From Thinopyrum elongatum (taxonomy: Eukaryota > Streptophyta > Magnoliopsida > Poales > Poaceae): a DNA stretch of 64,000 nt. Positions within the stretch are counted from its first letter, which is position 1; every line of letters starts with the position of its first letter. Positions 34,650 through 45,275 of the stretch are shown one piece after another. The stretch is taken from contig CM022297.1 in assembly GCA_011799875.1 (NCBI GenBank), forward strand, positions 367,455,105-367,519,104, in the 5' to 3' direction. The position numbers were made by a program, and so were the translations under genes. The notes under the pieces are model-generated. The model was given only the letters and a program-made list of their open reading frames with translations. It was not told the origin of the DNA and did not search any database.

Positions 34650-37615
34650 ACCTTTTTGCTACTCCGGATCCAGATTTACTCCCTTTCCCTTTTTCATTAG
34701 TTGTTTTCTCCAACATTTGGCTATAGTGAGAAGAATGCAATTAGAATACAAAACCAAGCTTTCATCTAATCTACTACAAAATTCAGAACTAGTTCTTACC
34801 TTTTTGATGCTCCAGTAATTGAGTTATCATGTTTTCTCTTTTTCGTAGTTGTAGGTTCCAAGCTTTGGCTATGGTGAGAAGTTACCTAGAATTCAAACAC
34901 AGATTTCATTTAATTATGAGCATGAGTGTAAAGTGGCTAACCTTGGCGGAAAGCACATAGAGGCTGTTGGAGCATCATCCTCGCAAGGCACAATTGATGC
35001 TTTGGTGGTCTTTGCCCTCTCCTTTGGTGGTCCTCTACATGAGCAACAAAAAAGTAGTTAACATGTGTGGCTGCTTACAAAAAAAAATGCAAGTGAAGCA
35101 AGTTACACAATTAAATTTATTACCTCACAGCTAAAATAGCAGCAATGTCATCTGGGTTACCCTTCTTGCATTTATGCCAATGATGCCCATAGTCCTTACA
35201 AATAGGGCATAAGTGTTGGCCGCTTTTTCTTTTCTTCTCACCGCAGCCTTTATACCTCTCAGTTTTATGCCTACCCGCCGTGGATTTTAGTAGTGGTGGA
35301 AACATGAAGAATCCATGGTCAGATTTAGGCCATTGGTTCTTGTCAACCATGGCAGAAATTAGTTGGTCATAGGCTACTCTAAATTTGTCAATGGAGTAAT
35401 ACAAGTCCACATAATTCTGTATGTGTGCATTGATAAGAGATGTGATAAATGCTAGACCATGTTTGCAAGGAAGGCCAGAAACTTGCCATTGTCTACAAGA
35501 ACATGTCCTGTCAAGCAAGTTGACCACAAACCTAAAGCCGCTGCCTCCCAATGCTGTCACTTCAACGACTTCTTCTGAGCTTTCTACCACCTCCAAGTTT
35601 AATTCTCTAGTCTTTGCATTCAACTTCTTAATTATGTGGGGAAGAATCAACCCAACCAACTTCCTTGCTACTTTCCTCCTTCGGTTCCACATGATCATAA
35701 TCATCTGCCTAACCTTATCAAAGAAGTCGTCCAAGTTCAAGGACTTGTGGTGCTTAATCCAATTATTGAAGCACTCAGCCAAGTTGTTTGTAACATAATC
35801 CACCTTGGAAATTGTTGAGAACTGACTCCTAGACCACAACCTAGTGTGCCACCTCCTAAGATATGCAGTTGCCGCTGGCTTTGCTATGTCCATTGCAACC
35901 CATTTTTTTTCAAATATATATGGGTTCCATGAGTAAGCAGCAGCCCAAAGGTGGTCATCAAACACCTTTCCATGAAACTTCTTCTTGAAGTTGGACACCA
36001 AGTGAAACATACATTCCCTATGTTCAGCCTCTGGGAACACTTCTTTTACACCTGTCATCACTGGTTGCCCAGCATCGATGCATATGGTTAAACCCCTTGG
36101 GGATCCTATGGCTTGTCTAACCATTTGCATGAACTAGATCCAATTCTCATTAGTTTCAGAATCGAAAACACCCATACAAACTAGATACATCCAACTATGG
36201 CCATCAACGGCGGTAGCACTAGCCAGCTGCCCCTTGAACCTGCTTGTCAAGAAGGTGCTATCTACTGCCAAGTATGGCCTACAGCCATTAAGGAACCCGT
36301 CGATGCAAGGCTTCAAAGAGACAAAAATTCTTTTAAATCTGATTTTGTCTTTTATTGTGTGATGATCAATGATCACTATGCTACCGGGGCAACAACTTTC
36401 AATTTGCGCCTTGAAACTATATCGATTATCAAAGCTTGTATCCCAATCACCATATAGTTCCTTCAAGGCTAGCAGCTTACCCATATAGACTCTGTTAGAG
36501 TTGATGTCGATTCCATGATGCTCTTTAAGCTTCTTTCGCAATGCCTTTGGTCCTAGAGTTGCATCCTCAATTAGCCAGTCCTTCACGTGCTCACATATCC
36601 ACCGCTTGTTTGCATTCTTCAACTTCTTTTTTTCTTTTTGTACTAGAGCAATCATGACCACAAGGGTTCTTTCTCACCTACAAAAGATGAACATAGAAAA
36701 TTAGTACTAGAGTAAAGACCATGACCACAAATTAAGCACACATGAGTAAAGTTAGAAAATTACCATTACTGTGCACTCATCTTCCATTGTAGAAGCATAT
36801 ATCCTCCATGGACACTTATCTTCATCCCTTCTTAAACAATAAGCTCTGAACCTATGTGGTGCACTCTTTCGGTGTCAAACTCAAATTCATGTTTGATTGC
36901 ATGCTGAGAAAGCGCCAATTTAAACTCTGCCATATTGGGATATTTTCTTCCTTCGTTCATTGGAGGATCTAATTTATTATATTCAATGTGTGGTGCATGA
37001 TCTGCCTCGTGATATTCATCATCTTCCTCTACTTCAACCTCTGACATGCTCTCATCCTCGCTCTCATCCTCGCTCTCAGCCTCGCTCTCATGATCAGGAA
37101 CATAGTCTTTGTCCTTTTCTTTATTGGAACAAGGAACCATGATAAGAGGTACATGTTCATCCTCTAAATAAATATTTTCCTCATCAACACCAACATGCTC
37201 ATTCTCAGGTACTGGGTTGCAAAGATAATCATCATCATCTTGTTCTATGTTGTTAGGTTGGCTATGCGCATCACTATGCCACTCCGTGATAGGCTCATAT
37301 GGTTCTGATGGATCACAATATGCAACAAACATGTGCACAACCTTTTGTCTTGGAGTGTTTCTCAAACATCGACACCAATTCTTGGTCAGATGTTACTTCA
37401 GGGTAGATTTTAAGAAAATCATCATAGTACTGAACATGTGCAACTTCCAAATAACGAGGCGAGTACTGCTCTACAATTGATTCAACCAAGTCCTTATAAT
37501 TTGTTAAGTCCGAATCAATAACCTTATCAAAATAGAAGCATTTGATATCCTTTCTAGCCTTTTTTGGGTTGCCAAGCAAATTGATTTTTAGCACATAAGT
37601 TGAATTTTGATCCAT
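34650..37615 (-). pseudogene. MURA transposase of MULE 1 (degenerate)
   Basis: The N-terminal part (37615 downward) starts MDQNSTYVLKINLLGN and is PB1-like. It is followed by an acidic linker and the MuDR N-terminal/zinc-containing region. The catalytic MULE domain (36661-35800) has DSTF (first Asp), DAGQPV (second Asp) and NLAECFN (Glu). A SWIM finger (CSCRQWQVSGLPCKHG) and a CCHC knuckle (CPICKDYGHHWHKC) end the main exon at about 35120. Short 3' exons at about 35030, 34860 and 34720 end in basic KKRKHDN / GASKR stretches, likely nuclear-localisation sequence. Damage: a frameshift near 37340, another near 36870, and a TAG at 36131-36133. A probable intron lies at about 36662-36770. Not functional as it stands. 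Confidence 0.9.
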
Positions 37616-38051
37616 CCTGTAAAAACCAAATAAACTTAATCATGAGTACTTTCTACTCCTAGGTCTTCCTTATACAGTAGCATGTACAGACATAACCCAT
37701 GTGCAAAAGATCAATTGTGTATGAACATATTTGCTTTATATTTTAACAAATTATAAGTAATCTGTTGCATCCTCGCATTGCAGATTTGGCAGCAAATATC
37801 CATCTCTAAATGAAACTCCTAAGTAATCTGTTGCATTTTGACAAATCTAGAAGAGTGGTGCAGCAAATATGTTGCATTTGGGATCCATCTCTAAGTAATC
37901 TTCAAGGCCATCTCTAAGTAATCTGTCAAACTTAAAGAAGAAATGACTAACCCATCTAGGCAAGCCGATGTAGCCGCATCCTTCGGTGATACTTGGCCTC
38001 GCGCCGGTGCTGCGCCTTGACCACGCAAGGCTGCGACCGCCGCACGACCGG

Positions 38052-38180
38052 CCTCCCCACCATGGCCGCCTTGCCCGTCCTCAACAGGTTGGCCGCCCCC
38101 GCCTCCCCACCATGGCCGCCTCGCCTGTCCTCCACGGGTTGGCTGCCCCCTGCCTCCCCACCATGGCCGCCTCGCCCATG
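38052..38180. repeat. ~50-bp minisatellite in the MULE 1 5' region
   Basis: Two and a half units of CCTCCCCACCATGGCCGCCT... with about 50-bp period. It lies in the GC-rich stretch 37985-38285 between the transposase start and the right TIR, in the position of the MURA promoter or 5' UTR. Open frames across it are a product of the repeat. Confidence 0.7.
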
Positions 38181-38577
38181 GCCCTCCTCCACCGCACCTA
38201 CCCCGCTATCCGTAGCATCGTCGGCCTTGCCCTCCTCCATGTCGCTCTCCCAACCTCGCGTCGCTGCTGGGTGCCGCGCTAGGTTTAGGTCTCGGGGAGG
38301 AGAAGGGGGGATCGGGGGGAGAAGGGGGAATCGGGGGCAGAAGGGGAGAGAATCGGGGACGGTTTGGTTTTTCTTTTTTTTAGCGTGCTATAAAGCAAGG
38401 GTAAATACGAATTTTCCTGTCATAGTTGACGGTGTTAACGACAAAGAATGACGGAAGTGTCATGGAAGGAAGAAAATAAAGTTATGGTGTCAAAGAAGGA
38501 AAAAATAATTTTTTTAGGGCCAAAAAGGGAACCAAAATTTAAGAAAGGGCCAAATAAGGAATTCTCTCCCACATGTA

Positions 38578-38887
38578 TCCTGATTGTCAAAACAAACAAA
38601 CATACCCGGATGCATGACAATATTGTTACAGAGTCTAGAAATCTTGCTACTGAGATTGTAACTGTGATTGTCTACCACGGGTAACCATTCTTTGACTGTT
38701 TACTGAGTCTATCTGGTTCTGAAAAATAATTGTGTGAGAAATCTTGCTAGTTGAACGACACTAGGGGGTTCCTAGAAATATATAACATGATTAAGCCTAG
38801 AAGTAAGCAATTAAAGTGCAGATGTACTTGTAGACAGAACACGTTCTTGATATCTTTGATTTTAAATTATAAGGGTATTGTCATTTC
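38578..38887. other. Intergenic DNA between MULE 1 and the LTR nest
   Basis: AT-rich sequence with no gene or repeat recognised. It continues the target sequence of MULE 1 from before 33690. Confidence 0.5.
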
Positions 38888-39930
38888 TGAAGGAAATATG
38901 CCCTAGAGGCAATAATAAAGTTGTTATTTTATATTTCCTTATTCATGATAAAGGTTTATTATACATGCTAGAATTGTATTGATCGGAAACTTAAATACAT
39001 GTGTGAATACATGAAATTATACCGTGTCCCTAGTAAGCCTCTACTAGACTAGCTCGTTGATCAAAGATGGTTAAGGTTTCCTAACCATAGACATGTGTTG
39101 TCATTTGATAACGGGATCACATCATTAGGAGAATGATGTGATGGACAAGACCCATCCGTTAGCTTAGCATATTGATCGTTCAGTTTATTGCTATTGCTTT
39201 CTTCATGTCAAATACATATTCCTTCGACTATGAGATTAAGCAACTCCCGGATACCGGAGGAATACCTTGTGTGCTATCAAACATCACAACGTAACTGGGT
39301 GATCATAAATATGATCTACAGGTATCTCTGAAGGTGTTTGTTGAGTTGGCATAGATCGAGATTAGGATTTGTCACTCCGAGTATCGGAGAGGTATCTCTG
39401 GGGCCTCTCGGTAATACACATCATAAGCTTGCAAGCAAATGACTAAGGAGTTAGTTACAAGGTGATGTATTACAGAACAAGTAAAGAGACTTGCCGGTAA
39501 CGAGATTGAACTAGGTATGAAGATACCGACGATCGAATCTCGGGCAAGTAACATACCGATGGACAAAGGGAATTACGTATGTTGTCATAACAGTTCGACC
39601 GATAAAAGATCTTCATAGAATATGTAGGAACCAATATCATCATCTAGGTTCCACTATTGGTTATTGACCGGAGAGGTGTCTCGGTCATGTCTACATTGTT
39701 CTCGAACCCGTAGGGTCCTCACGCTTAATGTTCGTTGATAATATAGTGTTATGAGTTATATGATTTGGTGACCGAATGTTGTTCGGAGTCCCGGATGAGA
39801 TCACGGACATGACGAGGAGTCTTGAAATGGTCGAGAGGTAAAGATTGATATATAAGACGATGGTATTCGGACACCGGAATAGTTTCGGAGTGCACCGGGT
39901 ACTCATCAGGTCACCCGAAGGGGTTCCGGG
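38888..39930 (+). mobile_element. Angela/WIS/BARE-type copia LTR, 5' part
   Basis: Starts TGAAGGAAATATGCCCTAGAGG, with the same start (apart from TGAA for TGTT) as the solo LTR at 7232. It runs 1043 bp before the Tat-like gypsy element cuts in at 39931. A candidate left TSD is ATTTC (38883-38887). The missing 3' portion is not elsewhere in the window. Confidence 0.85.
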
Positions 39931-40885
39931 TGTCGGGGGGATGAACCCCGGGCAGGCAACAGAACCCGGATCCTTTTCAAAATCATCGGGGCCAGCTCCG
40001 CCCCTCAATCCGGCTTGCCCCTGGCCGGGTGCCTCAACCCGGCAAGGTCCCGCAACCCGGCCAAGTCCTGCAACCCGGCCAGGCCCGCTAGCGCATGCCG
40101 GCCGACCGCGCCAAAGCCAAGACTTCCCCAACAATCAAGCGCCACCATGGCACACACCTCAACCCAGCCACGGGTCAGCTCCCGTCCCATCCGGGGCGTA
40201 CGATGGATCAAGTCCCCATAAGGTGACGAGCATGGCTATAGTGGCCCACCAACCCCGCTGACCGGCAGGAACGTGGCAACAATGGCCCACCTACTCCACT
40301 GGCCAAGGCCGGCATGGCTACAGTGCATCCCTCGTCTTGCTGACGCAAGCCGATGGTGACCAGGCGATGCGTCACTGTAGCCGAGCCAGCTCAACCACTC
40401 CGTGACGCACGACAAGACGGAGAACAGTGCCCCCTGGCGCACGGGGCCCGCGCCCGGAGAACCCGGTGTATCCTGGTACCCGGCGGGCCCCAGCACCGGC
40501 TTCCCAGACGCTGACATCCCAGCCCCGCGCCCGTGTAACTTTACCATTGTAGCCCTGGGGGTTAACCTATAAAACCCCCCAGAGGCCTCCGTGCAAAGGG
40601 TCGACCATCAGTAGGATTTACACATACGTAAGGAGAAGGAGCAGCCTGAGCCCTGGCCAGCTTTCCTTCCCCCTCCAAACAGCTCTAGGAGCAAGCTTGT
40701 AACATCCACATATAAACCACACTCGGCAGGACTAGGGGTGTTATCTCTCCGGAGAGACCTGAACCTGGGTATGTCTTGTGTCCCTCGCTCGCTCATACCG
40801 ACCTCGCCTCTGGAGCCCACCGGTGCCCTCGAGCCTATCCCTCTCTTTAGCCATCCTTTGGCATCTGTCGTGCGGCACCACGACA
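39931..40885 (+). repeat. 5' LTR of the Tat-like element
   Basis: 955 bp, TGTCGGGGGGATGAACCCCG...GGCACCACGACA. It includes an array of CAACCCGGCCAAGTCCTG-like 17-18-bp units at about 40030-40090 that has one unit more than the 3' LTR. CCTATAAAACCCC at about 40567 is a TATA-box candidate. Confidence 0.95.
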
Positions 40886-40887
40886 GT

Positions 40888-40904
40888 TGGCGCCCACCAT
40901 GGGG
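40888..40904 (+). other. Primer-binding site overlapping the gag start
   Basis: TGGCGCCCACCATGGGG begins 2 bp after the LTR end. The ATG inside it (40899-40901) opens the gag frame. Confidence 0.7.
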
Positions 40905-43829
40905 CAGCTCGAGGTCCCGGCTGGAGACATGTTCCAGCCGGGGCCCTTCATCGATTCAGGTAAGCGCATCGCGCGCTGCGCATCCCCCGAGCCCGTCATG
41001 CTAGCGGCCGACGTCATCGGCGCGCTCACCACCTCCTTCGCCGCATTACGCATCTCCAACGCGCCCGCGGCCGATGAGTACCCCAGCGGGGTGCTCGACG
41101 TCTTTGACTCGCCCGTCCCCCTCGGCGATGACATCTCCGCCGGGGCGGCAGATCTTTGCGTCCGGGTGGAGGTGTTCGCCACCGGCTCCGGCTCCTCTTC
41201 GTCTAGCAAGAAGGCCGTCGCTGCCAGGGCCGCAGCGGAGCGCGCCAGCGTGGCCGACCCGCTGTGTGCCACGATGCAGAACCTCAGCATCCCCATCGCC
41301 ACCGACATTGATGTAACCAATGCCGCGGAGGCCCGGGCCCAGCTCGAGGAGGAGCGCAAGCGCCTGCTGGACAGGGCCGAGACGCTCGTTGCCACGTAGC
41401 GCCGGCTGGAGTCCGCCCAGCGGGAGCACGACGCCGTGTACGGCTTCACTCCAACCACTGCCGAGCCCAGCCGGGTTGCCGAGGTGCGGGCCCGTGGTGC
41501 TGCCATCGGCCGCGCGCTGGGCGCAGACCTACCCGTCTATGACACCCCGGTCAAGAACATGCGCGCCGTAGAGGCGGCCGCTGTTGGCCTGGAGCAGCTG
41601 CAGGGCGAGGAGCTGTAGGAGCGCCTGCGGCGCCTGAACAAGCTTCTCGACGCCGCGAACGCGCAGCAAGACCGCCTCAACCATCCCGCTGCATCCGACT
41701 CACGCCGCACCGGGGATCCCGAATGGCAGAACACGACGTCTTCCCCGCGCCCAAACAAAGCCCAGTCCGGCCAGACACAAGCCCGGCGTGCCCGCGCGGC
41801 TGGAGACGACTTGGGCAACGAGCCGGCTGCCGGGGACCGGCATCAGCAAGACCCTCCTCCGCCACCCGGCCGGCGTGGCAACCCGGCCTCAGCCAACCCG
41901 GCGCCTCGTGGTCCCGTCGCAAGCCGGCTGGGCCCGCACGCCATCGACGACACCGACGCTTGCCATCACGTCGACCAGCTTGCCCTCTCCTTTGAGCTGG
42001 AGGAAGACAACGCCGTCGGGCCGGCTTGCTTTGGCCCGCGCATCCGGGATGAGCCCTTCCACAAAGGGTTCACGCTGCCCCGCGACGCCCCCAAGTACAA
42101 TGGCACTGTCAAGCCGGAGGACTGGCTCATCGACTACACCACCGCCATCGGCATCGCCGGCGGCAACCGCCGCCTTGCCGTGCGCTACGCCCCGCTCATG
42201 CTCCTGGGTTCGGCCCAGACATGGCTCAACAGTCTGCCGGCCGGCAGCATCAACGCGTGGGTCAATTTCGAGAAGGCCTTCATGCGCAACTTCACCGGCA
42301 CCTACAAGCGTCCCGGCCGTCCCAGCCAGCTCGCCATGTGCGTGCAGGGGCTAGCTGAAACCAGCCGCGAGTACCTCACCCGCTGGACCGAGCTTCGAAA
42401 CAGCTGCGAGGGCATCCATGAGGTTCAAGCCATTCAGTACTTCATGAGCGGCTGCTGGGATGGCACCCTCCTCAAGCACAAGCTCCTGCGCTCCGAGCCA
42501 ACCACCATGGCCGCGCTCATGGTCATCGCGGACAAGTACACCAACGTCGACTCCGCCATGAAGATCCAGGTGGTGCTGGATGAAGCCGGCAAGGCAACGT
42601 CGGCACCACCCCCCAAGCCGGCTGGCGAGAGCAGCCGCCAGCAGAACAACCAGCAGAACAATAAGCGCAAGGCCGATCAGCAGGCCCCACGCTACGACAC
42701 ACGCCTCGTCGCGGCCGTCGAGCAGGCGCCCACGGCCGAGCCGGCCGGCAAGCGCCGGCAAACCGGCAAGACGGCGTGGCAGCCCGCCATGAGCTTCGAG
42801 GAGATGCTCGACGCTCCCTGCAAGTACCATAGTGGCGCAAGGCCGTCCACGCACATGCTCCGGCAGTGCGCCATCACCAAGCGCATCATGAGGGGAGACA
42901 TCCCGCCGCCTCTAGCTCCGGCTCCGGGCGCGGGGCAGCCGGCTCTGCCCCCGCCCCCGGCAAACGGCGCGATGCACGATGATGTTTTCCCCAACCAGAA
43001 CGCGAGCTACGTCGTCTTCACCAGCCTCGGTGATGACAAGCATAGCGAGCGCCTGCTCCAGCAGGAGGTGAACACCGTCGTCCCGGTCGTGCCGGAGTAC
43101 ATGCACTGGTCGGAGCGCCCGATCAGCTGGACACGGGAGGACCACCCGGCCGTCATGCCCAACCCGGGTGGCTACGCCCTCGTCCTCGACACCACCATAG
43201 TCGCTGCCAGGCGCACCTGCAAGTTCTTGCGGGTCCTCATTGACGGTGACAGCAGCATCAACATCCTCTACCGCGACACCATGACCAAGCTCGGCCTCGA
43301 GGCCAAGGACCTGGAGCCGTCCCGGACGGTGTTCCACGGCATCGTGCCGGGTCTCTCCTGCTCCCCCATCGGTCGGATTCGGCTTGACATCCTCTTCAGC
43401 ACAAGCGATCATTTCCGGCGCAAGCCGATCTGGTTCGAGGTGGTGGACATGTCCAGCGCGTATCACGTGTTGCTGGGCCGGCCTGCGCTCGCCAAATTCA
43501 TGGCGGTCCCCCACTACGCCTACCTGAATATAAAGATGCCGGGCCCCAAGGGCCTCATCACCATCGTCGAAGATTACCGGAAGCCCCTAGAATGCGCTCA
43601 AGCCAGTGCCAGATTGGCCGAGTCGCTGGTCATAGCCGAGGAGCGGCGCCAGCTCGACTGGATCATTGCGCTAGCCAACAAGATGCCGGCCGTGCTGGCT
43701 TCAGCCAAGGAGTCGGCCAGCGAGGCCTCGTTCCAACCGTCCAAGGAGACCAAGAGGGTCAAGCTGAACCCAGAAGACCCCAGCTGCAGCAAGTACGTCA
43801 TCTTAGGCACCCGCCTCAACATCAAATAG
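40899..43829 (+). pseudogene. gag-protease of the Tat-like element
   Basis: One frame from MGQLEVPAGDMFQPG to 43829, interrupted by TAG at 41397-41399 and 41616-41618 and ended by a third TAG at 43827-43829. The RT frame continues in phase after this. The N-terminal third has a coiled-coil-like Ala/Glu/Arg-rich segment. The middle (about 42090-42560) is a retrotransposon gag domain (WLIDYTTAIG ... AQTWLNSLPAGSI ... FMRNFTGTYKRPG). The C-terminal part is an aspartic protease: FLRVLIDGDSSINILY carries the active-site Asp, and YHVLLGRPALAKF is the conserved flap-to-dimer block. The site reads D-G-D where most plant relatives have D-G-G. Confidence 0.9.
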
Positions 43830-44480
43830 GAAGGCGTGCTCGTTGACTTCCTCCGTGAGAATCGGGATATCTTTGCATGGACCCCAAAGGACATGCTAGG
43901 AATTTTGAGGAAGTACGCCGAGCATAAACTACACGTCCGCAAGGACGCCAAGCCCGTCTGTCAACCCTTATGTCGCTTCTCAGAAGAGAAGAGAAGAACC
44001 ATCGGTGAAGAGGTCGCCAAGCTGCTGGCGGCCGGCTTCATCATGGAAGTGTTTCATCCCGAGTGGCTGGCCAACCCGGTCCTCGTCCTGAAGAAGAAGA
44101 ACACCTGGCACATGTGCATAGACTACACGAGCCTGAATAAGGCATGCCCCAAGGATCCTTTCGCTCTCCCGCGGATAGATCAAATCATCGACTCCACCGC
44201 CGGCTGCGAGCTCCTGTCCTTCCTAGATGCTTACTCTGGCTATCATCAGATCAAGCTGGACCCGGCTGATGCCCTAAAGACGTCCTTCATCACGCCCTTC
44301 GGGGTGTATTGCTACATCACCATGTCGTTCGGCTAAAAGAACACCGGCGCCACCTTCCAGCGCTACATGTAGAAATGCTTGCTGGCGCAACTCGGCCGCA
44401 ACATCCACGTCTATGTGGATGACATCATGATGAAGACCAAGCAGCACCTCACGCTCCTTGACGACCTGAAGGAGACCTTC
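43830..44480 (+). pseudogene. Reverse transcriptase, N-terminal part (split by MULE 2)
   Basis: In phase with gag-protease. Contains VDFLRENRDIFAW at the start, the FIMEVFHPEWLANPVLVLKK block, MCIDYTSLNKACPKDPFALP, and the palm motif YVDDIMMK (44413 onward) with the catalytic Asp pair. TAA at 44334-44336 and TAG at about 44370 interrupt the frame. The coding sequence stops at GCC AAT CTG (44481-44489), the target site of MULE 2, and resumes at 52405. Confidence 0.92.
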
Positions 44481-44489
44481 GCCAATCTG

Positions 44490-44722
44490 GATTTTTTTCA
44501 AAACTATGATGAATATTATAGCAAATTTGAAAACTATAGGGACCAATGCAAAAAATGCAGAAATAGCACCCCGTCGGCCTGTGGTGGGCCGAAGAGCAGC
44601 CCGTCGGCCTGCAGTGGGCCGAAGAGGGGCCCATCGGCCTGCTATCGGCCGAAGAGGGGCCGGTCGGCCACCAGGCGGCCGAAGAGGACCCGTCGGTCTC
44701 CAGGCGGCCGAAGAGCCCCTGG
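44490..44722 (+). repeat. Left terminal and subterminal repeat of MULE 2
   Basis: The first ~105 bp form the TIR. 44572-44722 then holds about five ~30-bp units of the form CCCGTCGGCCTGNNGTGGGCCGAAGAG. The right end carries the same array inverted. Confidence 0.9.
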
Positions 44723-45275
44723 ATAAGGCCGAGCGGCTCCTTTCTTCCTCCTCTGGTCGCTAGCTCCTCCTCTCTCTCTCGTTGCTCTTTGTACATTCGT
44801 CCCCCGCGCTGATCTCTTCCCTCCTCCACCCATTTTTCTATCCAATCCGCAGAAACAATAGATCATAGCATTCTCCACTGGCCTACGGTATTTTTTTTGC
44901 TATGGGGTAGTTTTTTGTGCGTGAGGAGGAGCCATGGTGGGGTGGAGGAGGTGTGGCTGGTGAGGAGGTGGTGGGGTGGAGGAGGTGCGGGTGTGGAGGC
45001 AGTGGTGGTGAGGAGGAGGTGGGGGTGAGGAGGAGTTCCGGTGGTGTTGTCCGGTGGTGCAAGGAGTCCGCGAGCTGGCCGGTGCCGCTGAGTTGAAGAG
45101 AGGAGAAAGAAGAAGGGGACACACGCGTCGAAGGTATAACAATGTCGTCATAAATTTTCTATGAGCTGTACAGTTTATTTAGTGTACATAGTCATTTTAG
45201 CGGATAGTTAGTGCAGCCGGTAATAATTATGTTCATTGCGATTAATGAAAAGGTGGCAATGTCTGACAGGTGAAA

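Larger units (their letters stand above)
33699..38568 (-). mobile_element. MULE 1: Mutator-like DNA transposon with long TIRs
   Basis: 4870 bp, flanked by a perfect 9-bp TSD CCACATGTA (33690-33698 and 38569-38577). Both ends start GAGAGAATTCCTTATTTGGC. The outer ~55 bp of the TIRs match closely and weaker similarity continues to about 170 bp. It encodes a MURA-type transposase on the minus strand, so with intact genes it would have been autonomous. The perfect TSD suggests a fairly young insertion, although the transposase gene is broken. Confidence 0.95.

Noticed and set aside
37956..38451. Pro/Ala-rich frames in the MULE 1 right part
   Set aside because: Created by a 50-bp minisatellite; both strands are open.
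40847..41506. 219-codon minus-strand frame opposite gag
   Set aside because: Mirror frame of a GC-rich coding region; the plus frame has the gag/protease domains.
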